Positions 26,778 to 35,362 of a DNA stretch of 64,000 bases are shown piece by piece. The translations under genes were made by a program, and so were the position numbers. The first letter of the stretch is position 1, and every line of letters starts with the position of its first letter. The notes below the pieces were generated by a model. It saw only the letters and a program-made list of their open reading frames with translations, searched no databases and was not told where the DNA came from. Source of the stretch: Shewanella nanhaiensis (lineage in GTDB: Bacteria; Pseudomonadota; Gammaproteobacteria; Enterobacterales; Shewanellaceae); NCBI RefSeq assembly GCF_019457885.1, contig NZ_JAHZST010000003.1, forward strand, positions 248,001 to 312,000, in the 5' to 3' direction.

Positions 26778-27677
26778 ATGACATTATTTCAAGACTTCGG
26801 TATCACACAAGATCTGGTTATCATTCTTGCCATCGATCTGACTATAGCGATAATTCTTTTAACCTTTATGCGTTACCTGCAGGGCTGGACAATTAAAGTC
26901 GATAGCCGGGTTGAGCTCTCAGAAAAAGATAACTTTGCTTTCGGCATAAGCACAGCTGGTGCCATCGCCGGTTTAGGTATTGTGCTCACTGGCGCTATCA
27001 CTGGCGAAGCAGCCCACTCCTACCTTGTTGAAGCCGTTGGCATGACCGCCTATGGTTTATTTGGCCTTATCTTAATTAAGCTAGGCCGCTATCTTCACGA
27101 TAAAATAGCCCTAAATGAGTTCAACAAAAGCGAGTTGATCCTAAAAGGGAATATCTCAGTTGCCATCGTTGATGCCAGTGCCGCCATTGCTACCGCGATT
27201 ATCATACGCTCGGTGTTATTGTGGGCTGAAGATCTAACCTTAGACACCTTTATCGCTATCTTCAGTGCCTTCGCAATCTCTCAGCTGATGTTAGTCCTGC
27301 TGACACGTTTTCGTGAGCACCGCTATGCAAAACGTAATCAAAACGCCTCTATGCAAGAAGCCTTAGTTCAAGGTCATAAAGCCGTTGCAATCCGCCACAG
27401 CGGGTACATGCTTGCCATGGCATTGAGCTTTAATGCCGCCAGCCACTTCATTATCTATAGCCCTCAAGCCTATCTAGCGAACATCGCTGGTTGGATGGTC
27501 TTCTCAGTGATCATGCTTATCGCACTGACACTGCTAATTAAGTTAGTGAAAAAACTGGTCATGGTGAATATTAATCTTGCCGAAGAGGTCGAGAAGCAAC
27601 ACAACATAGGTGTTGCGACCGTTGAGCTTGCACTGAGTGTCGCCATCGCCTTGATCCTCACCAGTTTAATGGCTTAA
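26778..27677 (+). CDS. double DUF350 membrane protein (YjfL-like)
   Basis: 299 residues, about twice the length of E. coli YjfL, with eight or so membrane helices. Two DUF350 units are visible: the first with ELSEKDNFAFGISTAGAIAGLGIVLTG, then DKIALNEFNKSELILKGN; the second with NASMQEALVQGHKAVAIRHSGYMLAMALSFNAA and VNINLAEEVEKQHNIGVATVELALSVAIALIL. DUF350 proteins travel with PspA, spermidine synthase and ion channel genes, and their role is not settled. A strong terminator follows. Confidence 0.85.
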   Translation: MTLFQDFGITQDLVIILAIDLTIAIILLTFMRYLQGWTIKVDSRVELSEKDNFAFGISTAGAIAGLGIVLTGAITGEAAHSYLVEAVGMTAYGLFGLILIKLGRYLHDKIALNEFNKSELILKGNISVAIVDASAAIATAIIIRSVLLWAEDLTLDTFIAIFSAFAISQLMLVLLTRFREHRYAKRNQNASMQEALVQGHKAVAIRHSGYMLAMALSFNAASHFIIYSPQAYLANIAGWMVFSVIMLIALTLLIKLVKKLVMVNINLAEEVEKQHNIGVATVELALSVAIALILTSLMA

Positions 27678-27697
27678 TCAAATAAGATTGAACACCT

Positions 27698-27736
27698 TGG
27701 GCGACTATCCATAATTTGGGGATAGTCGCCCATTTT
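27698..27736 (+). terminator. strong intrinsic terminator inside the PspA module
   Basis: TGGGCGACTATCC (27698-27710), loop of 9, GGATAGTCGCCCA (27720-27732), then TTTT. 13 perfect pairs. It separates the lipoprotein/DUF350 pair from the spermidine-synthase-like gene, so full-length read-through is likely reduced. Confidence 0.85.
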
Positions 27737-27768
27737 ACTATCTGCAAATAGCGAAACGTGAGTACTCA

Positions 27769-29499
27769 GTGAGTGAAGTAACTGAACCAGCACTGGCTGG
27801 AAACCCCAAAGAGAGAAAATTAACTTGGTTTGACGATACACTGCTGCTTGGCATTATGGCGGTTCTGGCTGGGTGTGGCTTAATCTATGAATACCTACTC
27901 TCCCACTACGCAGGGCGTATTCTCGGCGCCCTAGAAGCCGCCATCTACACCATGATAGGCTTAATGATCGTCTCCATGGGGATCGGCGCCTTTGCTGCTC
28001 GCAAGATTCGCTGCGCCTATACAGGTTTCGCAGTACTTGAACTCAGTGTCGCCCTGTGTGGCTCATTGGCCATCTTGATCACCGCCGCAATTATCGGTTT
28101 TGGTCAACAGCTTCCTCTTATCATCGCCAGCACTTTGGGACTGCCACCGGACCTCCTACCTGAAGGCGGATTTATTGGTCTACTGCAAAAGCTCAGTGAG
28201 TACCTCCCCTATGTGTGGGGCGTAATACTGGGCTTGATGATCGGTATGGAGATCCCTCTCATTGCTCGTGTTCGCCAATCTCTGTGCGATGAGCACCTGA
28301 TGCACAATGCGGGCACCATTTATGGTGCCGATTATGTAGGTGCAGGTATAGGCGCAGCCATCTGGGTCAGCTTTATGCTTGCCATCGATATTCAGCTGGC
28401 AGCGGCATTAACCGCTAGCTTTAACTTGCTAGCGGGCTTTATCTTTATCTGGCGGTTCTGGGATCGAATTCGATTCGTCAAAATCTTGCTTGTGGGGCAT
28501 TTTATCGCCTCAGGCATACTGCTACTGCTGGCTTGGCACGGACCGAGCTGGGAGCAAAATTTCAATAACTTACTCTATAAAGACAATGTTATCTACGCCA
28601 AGTCGACCCGTTTCCAGCAGCTCACGTTTACCGAACGTTTAAGAGGCAGCGGGATCCCTCCCGTATACTCCCTCTATATTAATGGCCGTCTGCAGTTCTC
28701 CAGTGAAGATGAGCATATCTATCACGCCTTTCTAGTTCACCCAACCATGGAAGCCAGTGCTCGTCACAATAAGGTATTGATCATTGGTGGCGGTGACGGA
28801 TTAGGGCTTAAGCAGGTACTGAAGTGGCAACCTGACTCTGTAACTTTAATGGATCTCGACAAAGATCTGCTGGCGCTTTTCACCTCCCATGAGGCCGATA
28901 TGCCGGCGCGTTTGAGTGACACCTTACTGAGGTTAAATGGCGATGCCCTTAACGATCCTAGAGTCAATGTGATTGTCGATGATGCCTTTAATGGAGTGGA
29001 TAAACTGCTTAGAAAAGGTGAGAAGTATGATGCCATCATTGTCGATCTGCCAGACCCGAGTCATCCTGATCTAAACAAGCTATATTCAGATCTCTTTTAT
29101 AAAAAATTAAAGGAACTCTTGAGTGCCGATGGGGCTCTAACCGTACAGTCGACCTCTCCTTACCATGCGCCTAAGGCTTTTATTTCAATTGGAAAAACCT
29201 TAGCACTAGCGGGCTTCGATGTGAGTCAATATCATCACAACGTCCCCAGTTTTGGAGAGTGGGGCTGGAGCATCGCCACCGCATCTGGTAAAAATGCTAA
29301 AGCAAGGCTGAACGAAATAACCCAACTATCGGTTGAGGATGACTGGTTAACACCAGGTCTGATAAAAGGGTCTTTTGAGTTTCCAGCCAACTTCTATCAA
29401 GAGTTAGAGAATATAGAAGCGAATCGAATTGGCTCCACCCAGTTATATCAGTACCACCAACAAGCTTGGTCAGAGAATCAGGGAGTGACACTATTCTGA
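27769..29499 (+). CDS. membrane-anchored spermidine-synthase-like aminopropyltransferase
   Basis: 576 residues: about seven membrane helices (25-250) fused to a spermidine synthase fold. The AdoMet-type loop VLIIGGGDGLGLKQVLKW is near 338-355, followed by the acidic strand VTLMDLDKDLLALF and the active-site-like VDLPDPSHPDLNKLYS near 425. Known relatives transfer aminopropyl groups to polyamines; the membrane form is typical of PspA-linked clusters. The start is GTG 27769 with a poor ribosome site. The gene is preceded by a terminator, so it may have its own promoter. Whether it makes spermidine or modifies something else is not shown. Confidence 0.87.
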   Translation: MSEVTEPALAGNPKERKLTWFDDTLLLGIMAVLAGCGLIYEYLLSHYAGRILGALEAAIYTMIGLMIVSMGIGAFAARKIRCAYTGFAVLELSVALCGSLAILITAAIIGFGQQLPLIIASTLGLPPDLLPEGGFIGLLQKLSEYLPYVWGVILGLMIGMEIPLIARVRQSLCDEHLMHNAGTIYGADYVGAGIGAAIWVSFMLAIDIQLAAALTASFNLLAGFIFIWRFWDRIRFVKILLVGHFIASGILLLLAWHGPSWEQNFNNLLYKDNVIYAKSTRFQQLTFTERLRGSGIPPVYSLYINGRLQFSSEDEHIYHAFLVHPTMEASARHNKVLIIGGGDGLGLKQVLKWQPDSVTLMDLDKDLLALFTSHEADMPARLSDTLLRLNGDALNDPRVNVIVDDAFNGVDKLLRKGEKYDAIIVDLPDPSHPDLNKLYSDLFYKKLKELLSADGALTVQSTSPYHAPKAFISIGKTLALAGFDVSQYHHNVPSFGEWGWSIATASGKNAKARLNEITQLSVEDDWLTPGLIKGSFEFPANFYQELENIEANRIGSTQLYQYHQQAWSENQGVTLF

Positions 29500-29565
29500 T
29501 CTCACATAGAATGAAGAGTTAAATTAACAGGATTCAGGACGAATCATTTTTCTGAAAAATAGCAC

Positions 29566-29614
29566 TTGACATATTATGTCGTAGTGCTATCTTTAATCGC
29601 AGACATAATATGTC
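29566..29614 (+). promoter_or_regulatory. yjfI promoter with two palindromic operators
   Basis: A sigma-70-type promoter, TTGACA (29566-29571), 16 bases, TATCTT (29588-29593). GACATATTATGTC (29568-29580) overlaps the -35 box and GACATAATATGTC (29602-29614) covers the expected transcription start region; the centres are 34 bases apart. The arrangement is what a repressor would use. ATG of yjfI is 13 bases after the second palindrome, with AAGGA between. Confidence 0.75.
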
Positions 29615-29626
29615 ATAAGGACAAAT

Positions 29627-30040
29627 ATGAACATTCACACTATTGCCAATCACCTAAATGATCTTTGTGACAAGAGCCATACTGGATTGCAGTTTGACTG
29701 CTACCCAATTAATGGCGAGGTCGAGGTATTGCAAGTCAATATCGTTGGACGTGAAGAGATCCCCGTATTCGTATCGGTGACAGAAAACCAAGTTCTCTGC
29801 ATCAGTTACCTTTGGGGTGAAGATGAAGTTAATCAGGAACGTCGTCTAGAGATGTTTGAGACCATGTTAGAGCTCAACATCCCTATGCCACTGTCATCTT
29901 TTGCAAAGATTGATGATAAATACGTGGTTTATGGCGCGCTTTCAGTTCAGTCAGAGATGCAGGAGATAGAACTTGAGCTTTCAGTTCTTTCCGACAACTG
30001 TCTGGAAGTCATCGATGAGATGGCCGACTTCTTAAAGTAA
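29627..30040 (+). CDS. yjfI: YjfI-like DUF2170 protein
   Basis: 137-residue cytoplasmic protein of the DUF2170 family; no signal or membrane segment. It opens the YjfI-PspA-YjfK run in the same order as E. coli yjfI-yjfJ-yjfK. Sequence marks: YPINGEVEVLQVNIVGREEIPVFVSVT and ELNIPMPLSSFAKIDDKYVVYGALS. AAGGA lies 6 bases before ATG. Biochemistry unknown; its fixed place before PspA suggests a partner or regulator of PspA. Confidence 0.87.
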   Translation: MNIHTIANHLNDLCDKSHTGLQFDCYPINGEVEVLQVNIVGREEIPVFVSVTENQVLCISYLWGEDEVNQERRLEMFETMLELNIPMPLSSFAKIDDKYVVYGALSVQSEMQEIELELSVLSDNCLEVIDEMADFLK

Positions 30041-30110
30041 GTAAACAATTTACTATCAGAATTTTTAAGTCATGGCTCAATCAGCCGCGACTATCAATAA
30101 GGAGCCAATT

Positions 30111-30797
30111 ATGGGCATACTAAACAAGATTATAACTGCTTTCCGTGGTGGTGCTACTGAAGTAGGCCAAAGCATAGTTGACGCTAACTCAACCCGTATC
30201 TTCGAACAGGAGATCCGTGATGCAGAGAACCACTTAACTAAAGCTAAGCGTGAGCTAACTGACGTCATGGCTAAAGAGATGCAAGCTAGCCGTGAAGTTG
30301 ATCGCCTAAAGCGTTCAATCAGCGAACATGAAGGTTATGCAACTCAAGCTCTTGAGAAAGAGAATGAAGCCCTAGCAATGGAAGTTGCAGAGAAGATCTC
30401 TCAACTAGACCAAGAGCTTGCTGAGCAGCAAAGTGCAAATACTAACTTTACCGCTCACGCGACTCGTCTTAAAGAGCTCGTGCGTAAAACTGAGCGTCAA
30501 CTGACCGATTACCAGCGTCAGCTAAGCATGGTTAAGACCACTGAAAGTGTTCAAAAAGCCACTGCTAGCATCACAGACTCTTTTGCGGGCAGTAGCTCTA
30601 AGCTATTAAACGCAAAAGATTCACTGGAGAGTATCAAGGCTCGTCAGCAGCAGTTTGATGACCGTCTTGTTGCCGCAGAGCAACTTGCCGATGAAAACAG
30701 TGACAAGTCACTGCATGATAAGTTGGCTCAGGCTGGTATTGGCGAGCAGAAGTCTAACGCTAACGCGGTACTCGATCGCCTAAAAGCGCGTAAGTAA
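30111..30797 (+). CDS. yjfJ: PspA/IM30 family protein (YjfJ)
   Basis: 228-residue PspA-family protein: N-terminal amphipathic GILNKIITAFRGGATEVGQS, then long coiled-coil helices (EIRDAENHLTKAKRELTDVM to about 150) and a C-terminal helix (LDRLKARK). PspA-family proteins coat and repair the inner membrane. ATG 30111 is chosen because AAGGAG sits 6 bases upstream and the family begins MGILNK or similar; an upstream ATG at 30072 adds 13 unrelated residues. A strong terminator follows. The gene is translated right after yjfI (70 bases). Confidence 0.92.
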   Translation: MGILNKIITAFRGGATEVGQSIVDANSTRIFEQEIRDAENHLTKAKRELTDVMAKEMQASREVDRLKRSISEHEGYATQALEKENEALAMEVAEKISQLDQELAEQQSANTNFTAHATRLKELVRKTERQLTDYQRQLSMVKTTESVQKATASITDSFAGSSSKLLNAKDSLESIKARQQQFDDRLVAAEQLADENSDKSLHDKLAQAGIGEQKSNANAVLDRLKARK

Positions 30798-30858
30798 ATA
30801 TAAAGCTCAAAGAGTAGAGATAAGGTTAAGCCTTACCTCTATTCCCAGCTAAAGATGA

Positions 30859-30896
30859 AGCGCTTTTCTTAATTTTTAAGAAAAGCGCTCTTTTTG
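30859..30896 (+). terminator. strong intrinsic terminator after pspA-like gene
   Basis: AGCGCTTTTCTTAA (30859-30872), loop TTT, TTAAGAAAAGCGCT (30876-30889), then C and TTTTT. 14 perfect pairs. The ribosome site of yjfK (AAGGAG, 30898-30903) starts 2 bases after the T run, so pspA should be made in excess over yjfK. Confidence 0.88.
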
Positions 30897-30909
30897 TAAG
30901 GAGTCGATG

Positions 30910-31563
30910 ATGGGATTTTTAAAAGGCCTATTCGGTAAAAAAGAGGCGCCAGCACGTCAGCTCACTCACCCCTCTCAACTGATGAAGGGAGATATGATCT
31001 CTCTCGATGACAGTTTTGCCCTGCCGGCTCAACTTCGCGGTCAACAATTAAGGGTCGAGTCCGTCAACACCTATGAGTTTGAGCGCAGTCAAAAAGCGGA
31101 GTGGGTACTCAAAGGTCATGGACAGGAGACCATTTTTCTCTCCCTTGATGAAGATGACGAGACCTATCTGGCTTTCTCAATTAAGGTCAACCGTAGCCAA
31201 GTTGAACAGATTTTCGATCTGGATCAGTTTAGTGCTATTTTTGAAGAGGATGAGCAAGCCATGCTCACCACTCAGCCCTTGCCAAATGAGCTAACCAACG
31301 AGTTTGAAAACTGGTTAGGCAAAGAGTATCACCAGGTTAATTTTGCCCAGTTTGGTTATTTCCACCGAGCCGATTACCGCGGCAAGAAACCACCTCAAGA
31401 TGACAATGGTGCTAGAGGCGATGCTTTTGAGTCCTACTTTCTACTCGATGATGAGGAGAAGTTTGCCATTGACGTTGAGGTCTATGAGGGTGGCGAAACA
31501 GATGTCATGTTAACCCTCTACCGCTCTCTCTCTGATATTAGAGACTACTGGCCAGGAAAGTAA
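30910..31563 (+). CDS. yjfK: YjfK-like DUF2491 protein
   Basis: 217-218 residues, DUF2491 family, acidic and cytoplasmic. N-terminal GFLKGLFGKKEAP may be a small amphipathic membrane anchor. It is the third member of the yjfI-J-K order. Two ATGs follow one another (30907, 30910); AAGGAG is 6 bases from the second, which is preferred. Role unknown; conserved linkage suggests it works with PspA. Confidence 0.85.
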   Translation: MGFLKGLFGKKEAPARQLTHPSQLMKGDMISLDDSFALPAQLRGQQLRVESVNTYEFERSQKAEWVLKGHGQETIFLSLDEDDETYLAFSIKVNRSQVEQIFDLDQFSAIFEEDEQAMLTTQPLPNELTNEFENWLGKEYHQVNFAQFGYFHRADYRGKKPPQDDNGARGDAFESYFLLDDEEKFAIDVEVYEGGETDVMLTLYRSLSDIRDYWPGK

Positions 31564-31571
31564 ACTTTGGT

Positions 31572-31597
31572 GTTCCTAGAACCTAGGTCCTAGGAAC
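31572..31597. repeat. inverted repeat after yjfK
   Basis: GTTCCTAG (31572-31579) and CTAGGAAC (31590-31597) flank the palindrome ACCTAGGT (31581-31588). No T run follows. It could be a weak transcript end or a regulator site before the next gene. Confidence 0.4.
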
Positions 31598-31635
31598 CTC
31601 AGTTTCAAGATTAGAGTAATAAAAAGGTAACCGGA

Positions 31636-31968
31636 ATGACTAAACCGAAACATCCTCTACCAGAACAATGGTTACAAAACCAAAAAGCAGCTAAAGCCAC
31701 ACAAGTTGCATTCGATCTTGATGAGCAGTTCCAATACTCGATCCGTAAAGCCGCACTGGATTCAGGTGTTAGCCCCTCAGATCAGATCCGCACCATCCTC
31801 GGGCTATCAGTCACCAAACGCCCTAAACGTCCCAGACTCACCGTCTCACTCAGCCCAGAAGATTATGTGCAACTGGCCGAAAAATATCAGCTATCTCCAC
31901 AAGACCAACTCGAAATTAAAAAGCGAGTTTTGGATGACTTGATCCACTTTGGAGATGAAAACAAGTAG
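31636..31968 (+). CDS. small protein with two ribbon-helix-helix-like units
   Basis: 110 residues, cytoplasmic. Two strand-helix-helix patterns: TQVAFDLDEQFQYSIRKAA with LDSGVSPSDQIRTILGL (about 21-56), and RLTVSLSPEDYVQLAEKY with QLSPQDQLEIKKRVLDDLI (about 66-103). The pattern looks like two ribbon-helix-helix DNA-binding folds in one chain, which I infer by eye and have not tested. It lies between yjfK and the channel gene. It is the only DNA-binding candidate in the module and so the first guess for the factor that reads the GACATAATATGTC sites. Family not firmly recognised. Confidence 0.7.
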   Translation: MTKPKHPLPEQWLQNQKAAKATQVAFDLDEQFQYSIRKAALDSGVSPSDQIRTILGLSVTKRPKRPRLTVSLSPEDYVQLAEKYQLSPQDQLEIKKRVLDDLIHFGDENK

Positions 31969-32014
31969 ACTCTACTCAAAGGTATGACTCTAGATAAAAC
32001 AAGCGGACGTTAAC

Positions 32015-32821
32015 ATGGCAGAAAGAAAAAAATGGTTACCCCAAACAGAGGAGGAGCTGACCCCTTTTCAGCTTGCCATGATGGCGCTTTCACTCCTTTC
32101 TGTCATCGTGGTGCTGGTACTGAGCTTCGCAAAGTTAGAACCGGAAACAAAACGCTTACTCACCGCCGTTGACTTCAGCATCTGTATTATCTTCCTCACT
32201 CACTTCTTTTATGGCTTAGTTCGAGCCGATGAAAAAATCTATTACATTAAGCATAACTGGATAGACTTTATCGCCAGCATCCCGGTTATTGAACCACTTA
32301 GGTTTGCGAGGCTGTTTCAGATCTTACGTGTAATACGCCTTATTCGTATGGCACAGTCCTTTATCGTTCCTATGGTTAAGCAGCGCAGACAAGCAACCTT
32401 AGCCAGCCTGCTCGTCGCCATGGTGACCATATTAACTTTCTCATCTGTATTGATCTTAATCGTAGAGAGCGGCGTCCCTGATGCCAATATACAAACCGCT
32501 GAGAACGCAATTTGGTGGGCCTTAGTCACCATCTCCACCGTGGGTTACGGTGATTACTACCCAGTGACAACAGCCGGACATGTGATTGGCGGCATTGTGA
32601 TCATCTGTGGCGTCAGTTTCTTCGGCGTGATCTCAGGTTACATGGCCTCGCTCTTTATCGCCCCCGATGAATCGGAAAAGATTGAAGCTCAGAGCAAAGA
32701 GATCCGCACAGAACTCCATGACGCTTTAGAGAGGATGGAAGCCAATCAGGGTTTATTACTAAAGCAGATTGAAGAGCTAAAGAGTGATCTTAATCAAGAG
32801 AGAAATGGCTCAGTGAAATAG
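32015..32821 (+). CDS. voltage-gated-type potassium/cation channel
   Basis: 268 residues: six membrane helices in the voltage-gated channel order, an S4-like helix with regular basic residues (RFARLFQILRVIRLIRMAQS), and the selectivity filter TVGYGD at 175-180. The C-terminus forms a coiled coil (about 225-265). Such channels recur in PspA/DUF350/spermidine-synthase clusters. Polyamines block many cation channels, so linkage to an aminopropyltransferase may be functional; that is inference. The start is ATG 32015 with a weak ribosome site. Confidence 0.88.
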   Translation: MAERKKWLPQTEEELTPFQLAMMALSLLSVIVVLVLSFAKLEPETKRLLTAVDFSICIIFLTHFFYGLVRADEKIYYIKHNWIDFIASIPVIEPLRFARLFQILRVIRLIRMAQSFIVPMVKQRRQATLASLLVAMVTILTFSSVLILIVESGVPDANIQTAENAIWWALVTISTVGYGDYYPVTTAGHVIGGIVIICGVSFFGVISGYMASLFIAPDESEKIEAQSKEIRTELHDALERMEANQGLLLKQIEELKSDLNQERNGSVK

Positions 32822-32831
32822 ACTGAAATGA

Positions 32832-32860
32832 CACTCCCAATCCGTTTGGATTGGGAAGTG
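32832..32860. terminator. hairpin between converging channel and ygiF genes
   Basis: CACTCCCAATCC (32832-32843), loop GTTT, GGATTGGG then A bulge and AGTG (32848-32860). It sits between the stops at 32821 (+) and 32867 (-). T runs are weak. Confidence 0.6.
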
Positions 32861-32866
32861 ATAAAA

Positions 32867-34369
32867 TTAACGCCAATAGGGTTCATTCTTTAATGCTGTA
32901 CGTCTGGAGTGCTCCATAGCAAACAGCAAGCTATCCTCTTTATTGGTTAGCCATTGTGAGATATCGATGCCATTTTCTTGGCTCAACTCCGCCAACTTAC
33001 GATAAGCGGCTAATGTCCGGATCCCGAGAACAAGGTCTTGCCAGGGCAATCTAAATAGATCCCTCGACTTTGCCAAGTAGAGTCCACCATAGGCCACACC
33101 AACAAACACACTCTCATCCAGTGCTCGGGCAAAATCTTGGTAATCAGCACTACTCAAATCCATCTCTGATGGCATCAAGTTCACAATTCTTAACCAAGAC
33201 GCCTCCTGCATCTTGTCTGCAAACGCCTGTAAAGAGCTCTCCCAATCTAATGTCTGTTGACCTGATTTAAACGCAAACAGAAGCTCAACCAATGACAGTT
33301 GCAAACCGCCATAACAGAGATCATCTAACATCTTGCCCACACGTTGAGGAATATTTAGCAGCAAGAGTTGCGTCGATACTAGCTCAGTCAATACTTTAGA
33401 TTGAGGGAGTTTGCCAATTAATAGGCTCTTCTCTTTTAAGATCTCGACACAGCTCAAACCAGCTTCAACAAACTCCAGATGCGACTCAATGCAATCAAAC
33501 TTACTCGTGAGTTCAGCACTAGGCAGTTCAAACTGTTCTAAAGTACAGCGCAGTAACCGTATGCAGGCTCTCAGACGATAACAGAGCGTGGGGAGCTGCT
33601 TATCCAGCGCCGAGTCTGACTCTAATATCATCGCCTCCAGTAGCTGCCAGCGCTCAAGTCCTGTGCTCAACAGATCAATCAAGGTCTGCTTCAGATCTTG
33701 TTCAGGCTTGAGGGCGATAAACTCCAGCACCTCTAAACTAAGGGGGCTTGCCTGCGCAGCTAACCGATAGCCTCTTTGTGCTTTACTCGCCTTACCCAGT
33801 CTAACAGGCAGAGATTGAGCGACCTGACGGCCAAGTTTTATCAAAGCTTGAGCTTCACCAGCCATCAGCTCAAACTCAAGCTCACAAATAGGCTCAATTC
33901 GCTGCTCACCAGCCACATCGACAGCTATCTGCCCAACATCCAGCGCCACCTCAATAAGGCTCTTATCGACATGGATATGCCAAGTTCGTCTTGTGAAATC
34001 AGTATGAAATAAGCAGGTTAATTTAGATTGCACTGATGAAATTATCGACTTGTCGGGCCATATTTTTTCAGGAAAAAGAGAAAGAATTGGAAAGTTTTGA
34101 TCGATATCAACATTGAATTCTGGACGAGAATGGATGCCACCAATAACACTGCCTGCTGTTTTTATCGTCTGTTCTAATGCCCCATCACAACCTCTGACTC
34201 GTAATCCCATATCCCAGCGTCTAAGCTGTAAGTCAGGAGTTTCAAAGTAGGCATTCGTGAGGTTTCGACACCATTGCGGCTCAGAATGAGGAAGATTATC
34301 GAGTAACTGAATTAACGCTTCTTGTTGTTCTAATTGAAAAAATAATTTTAGTTCTATCTCAGCGTCCAT
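32867..34369 (-). CDS. ygiF: CYTH-domain protein, inorganic triphosphatase YgiF-like
   Basis: About 500 residues. Start chosen at ATG 34369 because the CYTH signature EIELKLFF then begins at residue 4, as in the family; the frame stays open to 34447. The CYTH domain (about 1-195) binds triphosphate in its tunnel with metal; the rest is a helical CHAD-like domain with a degenerate LCYRLRACIRLLRC. E. coli YgiF hydrolyses inorganic triphosphate. In E. coli it lies next to glnE; here the PspA module sits between. No good ribosome site precedes the start. Confidence 0.85.
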   Translation of the reverse strand: MDAEIELKLFFQLEQQEALIQLLDNLPHSEPQWCRNLTNAYFETPDLQLRRWDMGLRVRGCDGALEQTIKTAGSVIGGIHSRPEFNVDIDQNFPILSLFPEKIWPDKSIISSVQSKLTCLFHTDFTRRTWHIHVDKSLIEVALDVGQIAVDVAGEQRIEPICELEFELMAGEAQALIKLGRQVAQSLPVRLGKASKAQRGYRLAAQASPLSLEVLEFIALKPEQDLKQTLIDLLSTGLERWQLLEAMILESDSALDKQLPTLCYRLRACIRLLRCTLEQFELPSAELTSKFDCIESHLEFVEAGLSCVEILKEKSLLIGKLPQSKVLTELVSTQLLLLNIPQRVGKMLDDLCYGGLQLSLVELLFAFKSGQQTLDWESSLQAFADKMQEASWLRIVNLMPSEMDLSSADYQDFARALDESVFVGVAYGGLYLAKSRDLFRLPWQDLVLGIRTLAAYRKLAELSQENGIDISQWLTNKEDSLLFAMEHSRRTALKNEPYWR

Positions 34370-34657
34370 CGGACAATTGCTCGCTCTATTATCTGTTGTT
34401 AAGCACAATACCAGAGTTGCACTTAATCCATGTAATGAAAGATTCATTAAAAATTAATTAATAATTCATTGAATCCATTTAGTGTAATAATACTGTCACA
34501 AACTCACCGTAGGATTGCGGCTTGCAGTTCAGATATAACTCTTTAGAATAAAAACTGTTAGTTTTAATTTAAAAAACACAGTTTCAATACGCGGTCGCTT
34601 GGGTTAACATGCGCCCGCTTTTTCCAACAGTGGAATAACCTAAATAGGTACACGGCA

Positions 34658-35338
34658 ATGCCAGTAAACTCTATTTTGGGCGTGTTTGCAAAATCGCCAA
34701 TCAAGCCTCTACAAGAGCATATAGATAAAGTACACCAATGCGCATCGATTCTAGTGCCATTTTTTGATGCTACCGCTTCAGGTGACTGGAGTGGTGCTGC
34801 TGAAATACGACAGCAGATCAATGTCACGGAAAGGGAAGCGGATTCACTAAAACGTGAAATACGTCTCACTCTTCCCGGCGGCCTGTTTATGCCTGTCGAA
34901 CGAACCGACTTACTGGAGCTACTTACCCAGCAAGATAAGATCGCTAATAAAGCGAAAGACATTTCAGGTCGTATCCTCGGCCGTGAGCTTCTGATCCCAG
35001 AAGCGATTCAAGAACCATTTAAAGCGTACTTGCAGCGCTGCTTAGATGCAGTAACGCAAGCAAAACAAGCAATTAACGAACTCGATGATCTGCTAGAAAC
35101 AGGTTTCCGTGGTCGTGAAGTTGATTTGGTCGCTAAAATGATTGTCGAACTCGATAAAATCGAGGAAGATACGGATGATCTTCAAATCAGTATTCGTCGT
35201 CAGCTATTCGCTATCGAAAACGATTTGAACCCGATCGACGTTATGTTCCTTTATAAGATAATTGAGTGGGTTGGTGATTTAGCAGATCTTGCTGAACGTG
35301 TCGGTTCCCGCTTAGAGCTAATGCTAGCTCGCGTCTAA
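34658..35338 (+). CDS. DUF47 PhoU-like protein (TIGR00153 family), partner of Pit transporter
   Basis: 226-residue helical protein of the DUF47/PhoU-like type. Marks: SILGVFAKSPIKPLQEHI at the start, EREADSLKREIRLTLPGGLFMPVERTDLLELL, and EWVGDLADLAERVGSRLELMLARV at the end. Members lie next to Pit phosphate transporters and are thought to control them. The pit gene starts 24 bases after the stop, so they form an operon. Confidence 0.92.
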   Translation: MPVNSILGVFAKSPIKPLQEHIDKVHQCASILVPFFDATASGDWSGAAEIRQQINVTEREADSLKREIRLTLPGGLFMPVERTDLLELLTQQDKIANKAKDISGRILGRELLIPEAIQEPFKAYLQRCLDAVTQAKQAINELDDLLETGFRGREVDLVAKMIVELDKIEEDTDDLQISIRRQLFAIENDLNPIDVMFLYKIIEWVGDLADLAERVGSRLELMLARV

Positions 35339-35362
35339 CAACAAAGTTATCAAGGTTACAAC

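Noticed and set aside
34490..34512. Pho box before the DUF47/pit operon
   Set aside because: CTGTCACAAACTCACC matches only one half of the CTGTCAT-N4 repeat and the spacing is off by one.
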